Origin: Antitrichia curtipendula
Lineage: Eukaryota > Streptophyta > Bryopsida > Hypnales > Leucodontaceae
DNA length: 64,000 nucleotides
NCBI GenBank assembly: GCA_951230915.1
Contig: OX579634.1
Location: 50,543,570 to 50,607,569 of the forward strand
Direction: 5' to 3'
The translations under genes were made by a program, and so were the position numbers. This document shows, piece by piece, positions 50,001 through 60,734 of the stretch (position 1 is its first letter; each line of letters opens with the position of its first letter). The notes beneath the pieces were generated by a model. It did not search any database, was not told where the DNA came from, and was given only the letters and a program-made list of their open reading frames with translations.

Positions 50001-50114
50001 GAGCTTCGTGGAACTCCTGAAGATGTCGAATTAGTGACTGGTGCAACCATTCACACAAAAGACGGGTTGTGGTGCAAGCTTAGCAGACGGAAATCCATCA
50101 CCAATTTGAACTGA
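44003..50114 (+). CDS. CYP97B: CYP97B-type cytochrome P450 (carotenoid hydroxylase family), chloroplast
   Basis: Fourteen exons: 44003-44156, 45178-45377, 46357-46464, 46657-46741, 46951-47189, 47512-47685, 48054-48101, 48318-48377, 48507-48593, 48797-48885, 49164-49255, 49366-49427, 49579-49728, 49881-50114. Joined in phase they give 593 residues. The Ser-rich start looks like a plastid transit peptide. Core motifs are intact: oxygen-binding AGHETT (368-372 region), ExxR in ESLRLF (423-426), and haem [10 protein letters not shown] with ligand Cys533. CYP97B-specific text is clear ([55 protein letters not shown]). CYP97 enzymes hydroxylate carotenoid rings for lutein and zeaxanthin; the role of the B branch is less settled. 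Weak point: exon 1 to 2 is in phase only with a poor donor (GTTGGT at 44157). The better-looking GTAAGG at 44161 would lead into a stop, unless a small exon is missing. Intron 1 carries a tandem repeat. Confidence 0.92.
44186..44745 (+). repeat. Threefold tandem repeat inside CYP97B intron 1
   Basis: Three drifted units. The anchor CTC(C/G)GAGGTCATG(G/C)C falls near 44241, 44442 and 44661, spaced about 202 and 218 bp. Other shared blocks in order are ATTACTTGGAAGCTT, TTTCTGGA, GGCCGTG-ATA, GCATTGCAAT, GAAGCAT and TAGGGTTTA. The units lie wholly within the intron. Confidence 0.7.
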
Positions 50115-50286
50115 AGTAAGATTATCAATGACATGCATTCAGGTTTTATATGCTCGTGATATTGTGCAGCGTATCTTCAGACCAGACCAGACTTATTTTT
50201 CCTAGTCATGCAGTTTGGGGAATGATAGAACGATTTTGTAATGTGTAACTGTTTCCTTACATTGAGTATCGCCGAGAACATTACAA

Positions 50287-50496
50287 TTAACCCCAGAAAG
50301 CCTGAAATGAAAATAGAAAGCCTATTTTTTAAGTTCATATCCAAATTATAATAACTTCCGTAACGTATTTTTACAGTTCAAAGATATAGTTCATGGTTTC
50401 TTCTCTTTATTAGTATATTTCGGTACCTTCCCTAAAGGATTCATTTCAAGTCCTACCGATCAGCCACTTTGACAATTTTATGCGCCAAGGGGTTAA
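50287..50496. mobile_element. Possible short TTAA-bounded element, 210 bp
   Basis: Starts TTAA-CCCCAGAAAGCC and ends CGCCAAGGGG-TTAA just downstream of CYP97B. Only four terminal bases pair exactly, so membership of the TTAA/CCCC family is tentative. It probably overlaps the 3' part of the CYP97B transcript. Confidence 0.3.
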
Positions 50497-51028
50497 TGAC
50501 CTGGCTCATTGTAGTGTTCCTTGCAGGACAGAAGCAGACTGCAAGCTAAATCGTGAAAACCTATCAAAATACATGGATTTCCAGAACGTTTGATTTTTTC
50601 AACATTAATTAGCTCGTTCATGAACTGGGTGCCCCGGCAGCCTATGACGAGGACAGATATTCCTTCAAGTGTATTTTATGCAAGTTCTATCTCGAGAATT
50701 TTCTATCTCGAGAATTTTCCTTGTCACTGATTGTAGAAATACCCCTTCAAGTATACTGATGGTTCAATGCAAATTGCTATGAGCCTTTGGATTTCCTTGA
50801 TTTCTATCGTTGTGGCGTGAACAATTTCAGGTTTTGTCTTTTGACCGTTTGGATTTTTTGTGTAATCTAGTTGCTGTGGATGCTGTTCTTGTCATGGAGT
50901 CTACCGCTGACAGGAGGCATGAAGGGTATTACATCTTACGAGCATGTTTACTTTCAGGGAGAAAAAAGTTTTAGGCTGCGAAATTGTATGATGGAAATAG
51001 CTATTATAATTTAGAAACTGATATGGGA

Positions 51029-51258
51029 TTAACCCTTAAATGTCGACAAGGACATTTTGCATCCGATGAATGACAAAGAATCTTTCCTTGTAGGACAGAA
51101 GTGCAACTATTCATCTTTGGTATTAGGGGTGAAAAGGGGAAATCTTCTATAGTACTTTGACTTCCAATGAGTATATTTGGCTTATTCAAAGTAGATGATG
51201 TCACATGGTATTGAAATGCATGATTTCCACGACCACCAATCTGTCCTTCAAGGATTAA
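51029..51258. mobile_element. Possible short TTAA-bounded element, 230 bp
   Basis: Starts TTAA-CCCTTAAATGTCGACAAGG and ends CTGTCCTTCAAGGA-TTAA. The TIR is imperfect. Listed as a weak candidate member of the family. Confidence 0.25.
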
Positions 51259-51580
51259 AAATATATGAATATCAATTATGTTTTTTTCATGTAATTTTAG
51301 AGGTTGTCATCTACTTCCAGTGAGAGAAAAGCTTGCATGATGAAAATAGATGTTCTAGTTTAGTAAAAGATATGGAGTTAACAAAATATATCAGTAAAAG
51401 GGATTTCTTGTAATTATAGAGTTCATCTCCTATTTTCAATTTGAGTTATCAATCAAACTTAAATTTAGCACATGCTATGGTATGTAGTTTTAGTATTAAG
51501 TTGTTGCAATGGGGTTGTAGTTAGGAGTTTGTTTTTTTATTGGTGTAAATTATTTTGATCCTAAAGAATTGAAGTGTAGT

Positions 51581-52123
51581 ATGGCACCCATTGTGTCTAT
51601 AATAACAACCATATGTAAAAATATAGATGTGCTTGAGATGTTTTTTCCTAAATGGTTGTTTTTATTGTTCACAATTGATGATGGTATGTTAATATGTACA
51701 ATACATAAAGAAGGTGCTAACGTAAAATGCAAGTATTACTGTAAAATATGTTGTATGCATATTTGTGGAAATTGCCACAATCTTTATAACCACAAGAATC
51801 AACAAATTAGCATTATTCAATTGTACATGTCTACCAAGCACCTTACTATCAACAAAGAAGAATTGTTATCAATGGGGATGAATTTGGACAATGTTTATTT
51901 TACAATAATAAATATATTTCAAGTATTTTTTATTTTTCAATGCCAAAATTATAGAGACCCAAAACTATTTGGCATTTCATCTTGTGAGATTTGTAGTCAC
52001 AAATTTTCAAAGAAAAATTATAGAAATAATTACAAATATTGTTCACTGAAGTGCATGATGTTAGATATTCAAAAATTTGAATACAATGTGATACAAACTT
52101 TACGAACACTATTACATAACTAG
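51581..52123 (+). CDS. PLATZ-family zinc-binding protein, intronless and AT-rich
   Basis: A 180-residue open frame from ATG 51581. The PLATZ pattern is recognisable: an N-terminal FFPKWLFLLF (the family's PxWL start), then Cys39xxHis42, Cys54xxCys57, Cys62xxCys65, His71, and near the end Cys135xxCys138 with Cys154xxxCys158 (CSLKC, as in the family's FCSLxC). The connecting region IIQLYMSTKHLTIN aligns with the usual VLQIRRSSYHDVVRV. PLATZ proteins bind A/T-rich DNA and repress or modulate transcription. Oddities: the second His of HxxH is replaced (HKNQ), codons are extremely A/T-biased unlike neighbouring genes, and there is no intron although plant PLATZ genes usually have several. It may be a retrocopy, a fast-evolving divergent member, or a decaying copy that happens to remain open. 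The upstream in-frame TTG at 51569 was not used. Confidence 0.6.
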   Translation: MAPIVSIITTICKNIDVLEMFFPKWLFLLFTIDDGMLICTIHKEGANVKCKYYCKICCMHICGNCHNLYNHKNQQISIIQLYMSTKHLTINKEELLSMGMNLDNVYFTIINIFQVFFIFQCQNYRDPKLFGISSCEICSHKFSKKNYRNNYKYCSLKCMMLDIQKFEYNVIQTLRTLLHN

Positions 52124-52792
52124 TCTTCTTTTTTCATATCATTTTCAATATTCTAAAAGACATCAACAATTTCAATAAAATTTCATTCATGAAGATCATA
52201 TACTTCTAAGTTCTAACCTTTAAAAACAATTCACAATAATAGGAGGCATTATAATAAAAAATTTGGATAAGTTTATTTCTAGTTTTTTTTAGTTTTTTGA
52301 AAATTCATTTTTTTTTTTTTTTAAATGCAGAAGAAAGAAATGAAAATTATCCTTCAACTTCCAACAAGATCCAATAAAAAAATTAGGCAATTTTGTATTA
52401 GAAATAGTGTTCAATTGGTTATTTGGGCTATTTAGGTGTAGTTACCTTACCATAGTTGAAAGTATGCATAGATGAAAACCATTTAATATACAGCTGCCAA
52501 TAAAAATAGACTTCCAATAATCAATTGGACAACTTATGAGGCTTATTCAATTGTCCAATGAATATGGTAAATTTAGGAAAAGAAAAGGCACATTTTATTA
52601 TTTGGTAATAGACAATGTTTGTTCCTATAATATCTATAGATCTTTTCAAGTGTACTCAAATCGAGAAAGGTCACAACTTTTTCTACAAAACCATAATTTT
52701 CTTGTTGTACCTTGGGAGCCAATTCCAATAGTATTCAACATTTTAAAAACATAAGATTTTTATTAATGTCTACAAACCAATAAACTAGTGTT

Positions 52793-53176
52793 AAAATAGA
52801 AGTACCTATTTGTGATAACTTAAGCATTTCAGCATGTAGGACATGGGAAATTCACTAAGAAATTGAGCTCAATGTGTGCAAACATAAGGATGAAGAAGAA
52901 TGCAAAAAGAAAAATAATTTTTTTTCTAAAAAATTAATATTTTATTCAATATAAATGTAGATTTTTAGTTGGACCCATTCCGGTCTTATAGACTCACCTA
53001 TTATGGTTAGCTTTGGTACTTTTCCCTAAGCAAAGAAGAGAGAGAGACAAATGGATGAAAAGGTAGAAATAGAGAATCTTTTTCAATGAACAATGCATGC
53101 ACTGACCATTGTCCACAATAGGTCTCTCTATGAAGCTAGAATGGGAGGGTTGTCCAAAATAGGTACTTCTACCTTA
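52793..53176. mobile_element. TIR element, ~380 bp
   Basis: The left end TAGAAGTACCTATTTGTG is matched in inverse by CCAAAATAGGTACTTCTACC at the right end, a pairing of about 17 bp. The interior has no coding frame. The superfamily is unclear. Confidence 0.5.
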
Positions 53177-53326
53177 AGTTGTATATGACTAGTCATTGGC
53201 ATGTGTTCAATACATAATGTGAAGTCCAGTTTACAAAAAAGATTTGTCACCATTCCATTGGATAGTCAGAAAACATTATGTAATCCATTTGGATATAGAT
53301 TTGTAGGTACAATCTATTACTTTAGT

Positions 53327-53639
53327 AAGGTAAGAGGTTCTAAAAGTGCAGAGGCTCTAAAATCGCCCACCTCTTCAAATTACACTATTTGTACATGTTG
53401 CTTTTTCATAACCTTTAGCAATGTACAAATAGTGTACATTTTAGAGCCCTATGTCATTTCAACTTCAAAATTTCATAACTAATTCCACAAAGCTTCAAAA
53501 AACATGAAACGACTTGGGTTAGATGTCAATTCCACTTGTCTTCTAAGAAAAATTTACTAAAAAAAATATTTCAAGAAGCTTCACCTCCCCAGAATTCAAT
53601 TTCAGATTTTAAATGGGCGATTTATGGCCCCCCTACCTT
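53327..53639 (+). repeat. TAAGGTA-ended element, copy 1, beside the THUMPD1-like promoter
   Basis: Begins AAGGTAAGAGGTTCTAAAAG and ends GGCCCCCCTACCTT. Colinear with 58110-58444: both contain GTCAATTCCACTTGTCTT, ATTTCAAGAAGCTTCACCT and AATTCAATTTCA. An internal palindrome pairs GTACAAATAGTGTA with its inverse. It ends only about 134 bp upstream of the start codon at 53773. Confidence 0.75.
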
Positions 53640-53772
53640 GCAGCGTTGAATGCGGCACTCCAATGTACTTGTAGTCCAGAACCCTAATCCAACGTCTTCT
53701 CCATCCCAAACACAGAATCTTTCATTGAGCGTGAATTGACGGGAGCAGCATTGTTTCGAGAGATTATCGACT

Positions 53773-56700
53773 ATGGGTGGCGCCGAGGATGGCAAGAAGC
53801 ATCACGGAGGTGGCGGCGGCAACGCTGATCGAAAGCGCAAACGAGCCAAGTACTTGCCGCATGTATGCAAATCACTCCACTCGTGTTTTTCTTGAATCCT
53901 CAAATATATGGAGAATTCCTTCTTGCGTAGCATGTTGGATTTGAAGGGACGTGACTGAATCACAGATTCGTCGATTTCTAGCGAATTCTGATAAGTTCAC
54001 ATTCTCGGGTTTGATTGATCATCAGTGGTTTAGGGCTTAGTAAGTATTTGCTTCATGTATACCAATCGCTCGTCTGTTTTGCAAATGGAAGGAGAATTCC
54101 TTTCTATGTTGCTTGTTGGAGTAGCGGAACATTTTCTGGATTATATGGTCTTCGATTTCTAGCTCATTCTGATAAGTTCACATTGCAGTGAATTTTCCTG
54201 TTCTAGGGTCTGACTGGTCACTAGAGGTTTAGGGTTTAACAATTAGTTACCCCATGTATGTCAATCGCTAGTTCGCTTCTCCCTGTTTTTTTGGTTTTTT
54301 TAAATCGTCAAATTGCAAGGAGGAATCCTTTCTATGTTTCATGTTGGAGTAGTCGTCGCGGCGGTGAATCACAGATTCTCCCAGTTCTAGCTGATTCTTA
54401 GAAGTCCATATTGCAGAGAATTTCCCAATTCTAGGGTCAGATTGACCACCAGAGGTTTAAGGTTTAATGAGTATTTGCCCCCTGTATGCCAACCGCTCCT
54501 CCATTATTTTCTTTTTAAAATCTTCGAATGGGGGGAGAACTCCTGTTTTTGTTGCATGTTGGAGTAGTTGAAACATGGCTGGAATACTGATTCTTCGATT
54601 TTTAGCTAATTCTGTTTAGTCCACATTGCTTATTCTTGGGTTAGATTGATCACCTGGGGTTTAGGGTTTAATAAGTTTTGGATGCTCTAGGTTTTGTATC
54701 CGTGGCTATTTAGTGCAATGTCAAACCATTGGGAAGAGGGTGAGTGAGAATTGATCTGTTTCTATTGCAGAACCAAAAGAAGGCTATAATTGAGCACGGG
54801 CAGAAGGGATTTTTGGTTACTTGTGTCGGGGGGAAAGAGCGGGCAAGCATTCAGGAGATTAGCAACGTTCTCGATGAGGTGCTCTTCTTTCTGCTTTTCT
54901 TCGCTATCAATTCAACTTGGAGCAGTTACCTCACTCATGATGTTGGTTCAATTTTTTAGCTTGTTGCTTCGACTTGTGCAATGTAAAGTGACCCTTGGTT
55001 CCTAATTTTTGTAAGTGCTTCCGTTTTCCGGGTTTTTTAGTTGAGCTGACTATTCTTAGCGTATAAGCTGAACACCGTGGCGATATGGACGCTGTTGGTT
55101 GCAGTTTTTCGATAGACCGAGTAGTATAGAAATCAAGGACGTGAGAGCTCCGGACGATCGGACCGGCACCAGTGGCGCTTCGGAGCATTCAGATTCGGAA
55201 GAGGACGAAAGTGATGAGAGCGAAAGGGAAAAAAGAGTGTGCAAGTTGGCGCCTCAAGTTGCATCAACCGAGGAAGGCAAAAGCAGAGGCGGTGGAATTG
55301 ACGAGCTTCTTGCTGCAGAAATTGATGAAATCCGGACTAAGAAAAAGGTATGCACATATCTTGATAAATCGTGTATTTTGGTTGTTCTGAAGCCCTTCTA
55401 TAATTAAATTGTTTATCTTCTTGAACTATTTTTTTCGGAAGAGATTCAATGTTTCTGGTGGCCTCCTTCCAGAAAATTAGGTGACTAGCTCTTGAACATT
55501 CTCGGGTTCATCTCTACTTGGAAATGCTGATAGATCTGCTCACTTGGTTGGACTTGTTAGCAAGTGGTGTTAGCATGACTTGGCTAGATGTCTATGGCCA
55601 CTGATTATTGATGGATATGGAGTTGTCTACTGTCACTTATAGTGTTCTACAACCTCCCACTTTGAAACTGCATAAGAAATTCATACATAGTGATAGATAT
55701 CTGATAACAGATGCGGCTCTTGCGCCCGAAGATCTTTCCATACATCTCCAAACTCGCAATTTTAATCATGTTAAAATACTCAAAGTGACATAAATAGTAT
55801 CCTTTGCCTTAATGCTAAATATCACCCAATCAGGAGTTCGATTTGCAGTCAAAATTTTAACTGGGAGGTAGTTGTGTCTCTAGTGGAAAAGCATATGTCC
55901 CGTACTGTTTCTGAATTTGGTTCATGAGCAGAGCTTATGCGCTTCCTTCCTGTGATATGTATCGTCATCTGAGGGAGAGTTGGAACTTTGTGCAGGTAAA
56001 GTTCTCTGGGTGTGAGACAGGCTGTCACGGTGTAGTTTTCATACGGATGAATAAGGATGCGGCTGCCCAGCGGTCTCCGATGGAACTTGCTGAGGCTATT
56101 GTACGAGATGCGGCTGCTACTAAGAGATCTAGAACACGGTACTGTATTTTGTGCAATAACAATTCCCATTTATATTGCTTTAAAACAAATCGTTAACTAC
56201 TTCACGGTCAGGTGTTTTTTCAGTGGAGTTACAACTCGAGTTTTAATGACTACCCCAACTACAATGTACTTCAGGTATAGTATGCGATTAATACCCGTGG
56301 AGACAACGTGCTACTCATCTGCAGCAGAAGTGACAAAAGCTGCACAATCTATGGTAGACCGACATTTCCCCACTGGAGAGGGGTGCCCCACATTTAAGGT
56401 ATATTTCTTATGCAAGTAAGCACTTGGTTACTACACAGAATGTGACAAAATAATTCACTAAGGTAGATGTCCCAATTCCTCCTGCCTCCGTGAACTCACT
56501 TATTCCATTCAAGGTTGCAGCTGTAAACTAATGAAACTGCTACGTGTTAAGATTTTATTCGTGAAAAATGACTTGGTTTTAACCTTCTCATCCTAGAAGT
56601 TTAAGAGTCCAGAATAAGTTTAGTCTAGTCGATGAATTGACCATAGGGATTTTGAACATGAAAACTAAATTAATACAACTCCAAAAATTATAAATAACTT

Positions 56701-57880
56701 GTGTTTGGTTCCAGTATCTCTTAGCAACAACCGAAAAAACTTAAAACTAAATCTTATCGTACTGTATAGAATTCTTATTTATTCTGTCGGTTTAAGGGAA
56801 CTTCTATCGTGTCAAGGAACCATGGCACTTCATGGAGACATCGAAGTATGTATTTTTCTTCGCAATATTCGTGATGATCAAGGTTATGGAGAGTAGGAGC
56901 TGATGCCTTCATGTTTGCAGTTCGCAGTGGCCATTGAAGCCCGAGCGAACACTTCAATAGACAAGATGGAGCTCATCAATGCAGTAGCCAAAATTGTTCC
57001 TCAACCTCACTCTGTCGATCTCAAGAACCCTCAGAAGACAATTTTGATGCAGATAGTAAAGGTGCGAATTTATTCCTTTTCAATTTTGGCATGGGGTGGT
57101 TTAATCTGTTTTAGTAATGCTGTAGAATATCTGTAGAATTTGACCAGTGCTGTTGTACCTCTTCACATCGTGGTTAGCAGTCGTACACAACCGATCCATG
57201 TGCCTCGTTGAATCCTCGTTGAACCCCACGTGCCTAATCTGAAAATAGAATGCCCACTTTGGAGACTAATAGCTGATTGGAGTAACTTCAAAACTATATT
57301 TGTGTCATTAGAAAAATTTAGGACATGATTTCTTCTTTCTACTGGTTTTGATTAATTTTGTTACCGTCATTGAAGCTTCCTAAACGATTTGTTTCAACTC
57401 CAATATAGATGGAAGCAGACACCATGGGCACTTACGGGTTAAATCATACTGGTCAATTACGATGAGCTAACTATTATCATACTCGTTGTATAGACCACCT
57501 GTGCATTGGGAGTAGTTCGTGATTTCAAGGAGCTCGCCAAGTACAACTTACGGATGCTTACTAATCCAGAGTTGGAAAAGAAGCAACCTAGCAGCAAGGA
57601 GACGAGCTCAAAGCCAGAGACTGATAAAGCAGTTCACCGAGATGAAGAGGCACCGGCTATCTCTGCTATTGATGATACTGCAGCTGAAAAAATGGAAGTC
57701 AAACAAGAGACAAGTTCAAAGCCAGAGAATGATGGAGTACTACACCCTGATCATGAGGCAGCACCTGTCTCTACCGTTGATGGTACTGCAGCTGAAAAAC
57801 TGGACGTCCAACAAGATTCCAAGACTACAGACCTTGATGGTAATGCAGTAGTGGATGTGAAATCAATTTCTGCCCACTAG
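53773..57880 (+). CDS. THUMPD1: THUMP-domain protein, THUMPD1/Tan1-like tRNA acetylation adaptor
   Basis: Seven exons with GT-AG borders in consistent phase: 53773-53862, 54771-54878, 55105-55347, 55996-56138, 56275-56398, 56921-57061, 57494-57880, giving 411 residues. In yeast and human this family binds tRNA through its THUMP domain and guides the NAT10/Kre33 acetyltransferase to make N4-acetylcytidine at position 12 of tRNA-Ser and tRNA-Leu. The N-terminus is Gly/Lys-rich (GGGGGNADRKRKRAKYLPH) and is followed by GFLVTCVGGKERASIQE. An acidic linker (HSDSEEDESDESEREK) lies near residue 95. The THUMP core, about residues 210-312, includes RLIPVETTCYSSAAEV, FAVAIEARANTSIDKMELIN and TTCALGVVRDFKELAKYNLR. 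The tail, from about 320, is a low-complexity acidic extension made of two ~39-residue repeats (ETSSKPE ... AAEKMEV / ETSSKPE ... AAEKLDV), unusual for the family. Intron 1 carries a fourfold tandem repeat. Confidence 0.92.
53905..54690 (+). repeat. Fourfold tandem repeat with telo-box motifs in THUMPD1 intron 1
   Basis: Units start with GGAGAATTCC-like blocks at about 53910, 54091, 54319 and 54532 (spacing 181, 228, 213). Each goes on through CATGTTGGAGTAG, CACAGATTCTTCGATTTCTAG, TTCTGATAAGTTCACATT, GGGTTAGATTGATCAC and GGTTTAGGGTTTAA. The last block contains the plant telomere-like AAACCCTAA motif on the other strand, so the intron holds several telo-box copies (clearest at 54226-54239 and 54657-54671). 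Confidence 0.75.
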
Positions 57881-58109
57881 ATTATTATAATTGAAGCTAA
57901 CTCCTAGAAATCATATAAAATTTGACAGTATCGTTCTGCAATTTTTGTTCCGGATATTTTAGATTTTTTGCAATGGATCAATTGGGTCAGGTAAGCAAAT
58001 ACCTTGCTTTCCATTGTCGATCGTGGCATGTGTGTTTCTACCTGCACTAGTGGATAGTGGTACTCGCAACAACCATGGATTTGTTTCTCTTCAAATCTAA
58101 TCTAATCTA

Positions 58110-58444
58110 AGGTAAGAGGTTCTAAAAGTGCACAGGCTCTAAAATTGCCTACCTCCTCAAATGTTTGTACATTGCCGAATGCTATGAAAAAGCAACATGT
58201 AAAAATAGTGTACAACTGAGGAGGTGGGCAATTTTAGAGCCCTTGCCATTGCAACTTCAAAATTTTATATCTAGTTTTACAAAGCTCCAAAAATATGAAA
58301 ATGCCAATATGAAAAGGACTTGAGTTAAATGTCAATTCCACTTGTCTTTCAAGGGGAAGTTACTGAAAAGTATTTCAAGAAGCTTCACCTTCCCAAAATT
58401 CAATTTCAAGCTCTTAAATGGGTGATTTATGAACCTCCTACCTT
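58110..58444 (+). repeat. TAAGGTA-ended element, copy 2, downstream of the THUMPD1-like gene
   Basis: Same family and orientation as 53327-53639: begins AAGGTAAGAGGTTCTAAAAG, ends GAACCTCCTACCTT, with the same internal blocks in the same order. It starts about 230 bp after the stop codon of the THUMPD1-like gene, so that gene lies between two direct copies. Confidence 0.75.
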
Positions 58445-58889
58445 AATGTGCAAATGTTGCTAGTGACCATTACATTGATTTGTCCTAACAGTGCATGCGA
58501 CACTAATTTATCAAAGTGACACTATTTTTTGAATTAGTGCAATATCAAATATTATTGTATTGTATAATTTTTCACAAAAGTAATCTTTTGTGGTGACACT
58601 AGTTTCTTAGGTGATGCTAATTTTACTCCCTTCACAAATAGGACAAATCAATATACCTATCAATATATATCAAGGTATTAATATTATTGACATTAGATTG
58701 TATACAAGCTGTAAATTAGACCCTTTCATAAATAAATTGGTATTCTACTTTTCCAAACTTGTGAAGATGTATTGGAAAATGTAACTTGGAAGAATAAATA
58801 AATGATGAATTTTATATAAAGGTTGAAAATTTTGATCCATATATGACATGATTGACAATACCATCTAATATTTCTCAAAAAAAAGAAAA

Positions 58890-58912
58890 GGGGGGGGGGG
58901 GGGGGGGGGGGG
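58890..58912 (+). repeat. Uninterrupted run of 23 G
   Basis: A homopolymer of 23 guanines preceded by an A-rich tract. Such a run can form G-quadruplexes and is prone to sequencing and assembly error, so its true length is uncertain. Confidence 0.9.
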
Positions 58913-60665
58913 AAGTAAAATAGATTTTAGGCTAAATATTTATATTTTTCACAAGAAACTCGTCTCTTACATCTTCCAAACTTTAAATTCTAAATATAGT
59001 GATTTTAAAAATAAAAATAAAAAGCTTTATTTATTCAAATCTTTTAGCTTGTCTTTTTAGAAGGGTCATTTTTAAATTTAAAAACTTAATATTTTGCAAT
59101 AATTATTCTTCGGATTGTAGAATATTCATAAAGGAAATCTTTGAACCTACACCATACAAATGTAAGGAAACTAACACAAGATTCTACATACATTTAGATT
59201 GTTGAAAAAATGAAGCATTTATATGCTTGGGATGTCTTTGCATTCATGTGTTGTTTGAAATTTGAACATTGGATCTTTAACCCCTTTAAGGCCTATGAGG
59301 TAATGCAAGTTTCTAAAATTGTAAAGATATATTATAAAATACAACTTGGAAGAATAATTTAATGACAATTTTTGAAGAATAGTTGTAAAATTTGATAAAT
59401 AGATCTTGTCCATATGATTTATCTAGTACTAAATTAATCAATCATTTTCAATAAAAATTCAAACCAAAAATTGAAACTTCCTTCTAAAATTGATTGCAAA
59501 TTGAACATGTGTAATTTTCTCCAAATTTTTTTTTCTTTGGGTTCAAAAATCTTGAAATTTCACAATAAAGATTTTTTTTTTACATTTTTATTGAAATCAT
59601 TTATTGAATTGAAAAGGTTGTTTATTGAGATCAAATACATGTATACTTCTTGAACAATAAAATGTTTGTAAGAAAAAACGATGAAAATCCATACTGTACA
59701 AATGTAAGAATTCATCTACTGTACAAAACTTACTTATAAATCTACAAACATTTTAATGGAGAAAAAACAAAGACTTGTATGCTTAGGACGTGTTTGTGTC
59801 TATTAGTTGCTCCAATCTGAACATCTTGTCTTAAAGTCTTTCACCTTTAGAATTCACCTTCAAAGGGTAGAGTCTAGGCTAAAACGTCATTATGGAGGGC
59901 AATTTTTTGGGCAAGACTTCATATGGAAAGACATTATTACCCTTCAAATTTAAAGCCTACTTTTTTTTATGAAGATTCTAATAATTCCTTTGAACTATTT
60001 GGGCGACACATTTAAAATACTCACAACAAATTATTGATTTATCAAAAAAATAAAATTCTTGTCTCCTCTTACATTTTCCTATAATTGCAAAAAAAAAAAA
60101 GTGAATTCATCCATCTTACAGGGCACGGCAACCATTCTATAAACATTGGACTCACCTACCAATTTTTTGAATCACAAACTCCAAATGTGGCACCATGGGC
60201 AATATGGAAGCATGTGTGTGGGCTATTCCGATTTGTTCAAATAATTAAATCCTTAGACAAAAATAAACCCTACAATGTTCTCAAAACACAAGCCCCTCCC
60301 TCATTTCAATTCAAAATCCCCCAACCCAAATAGTCCTTTCCACACCTCCAACCCCTCCTCCACTAAAGGATTCCTCCCTCTTCCAAGTTTCGCAAAAGCA
60401 GTGGTCTCCAGAGTCGGTTCCCCCGAGAGTCGTGACGTGTCCCCACGTTATGGCTTCCTCGCTCCTTTTTTTCATTCATCCGCCGCAGCTTATCCTTGCC
60501 ACCCAATCCCCAGCTCTTTGTGGCTCTGGGAAATCCAGATATGGAATTTCGAAAGCTGAGCTATAAGAAATCCCCGTCGCCCACTCCCCACCGCGCACCC
60601 GGTCTCCAATTCTCACAATCTCCATTCAATTTCTATCTGTTTCCCCTGTTTCCCCTGTTTCCCAC

Positions 60666-60688
60666 TCAGCAGCAGCAGCAGCAGCAGC
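60666..60688 (+). repeat. (CAG)n microsatellite in the plastocyanin leader
   Basis: About seven CAG units end roughly 45 bp before the start codon, probably inside the 5' untranslated region. Confidence 0.85.
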
Positions 60689-60734
60689 TTCAGCTTCCTC
60701 TACTTGCAGCCAATTCGCAGCGAAGTCGTGAGCT

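Larger units (their letters stand above)
52124..53772. other. Intergenic region between the PLATZ ORF and the THUMPD1-like gene
   Basis: AT-rich until about 53640, then richer in G+C over the last ~130 bp before the ATG at 53773, which should be the promoter and leader of the THUMPD1-like gene. Two repeats (52793-53176 and 53327-53639) occupy much of it. An open frame at 52536-52754 matches nothing known. Confidence 0.5.
57881..60734. other. Intergenic region between the THUMPD1-like gene and plastocyanin
   Basis: Starts with the 3' flank of the THUMPD1-like gene and the second TAAGGTA-ended repeat. AT-rich DNA with a poly-G run follows. Two drifted direct copies of ~130 bp are visible around 59160-59280 and 59700-59840 (ATGCTTGGGATGTCTTTG / ATGCTTAGGACGTGTTTG). 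A lone TTAA-CCCCTTTAAGG end lies at 59277. From about 60300 the sequence is C-rich and should contain the plastocyanin promoter and leader. No gene recognised. Confidence 0.5.
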
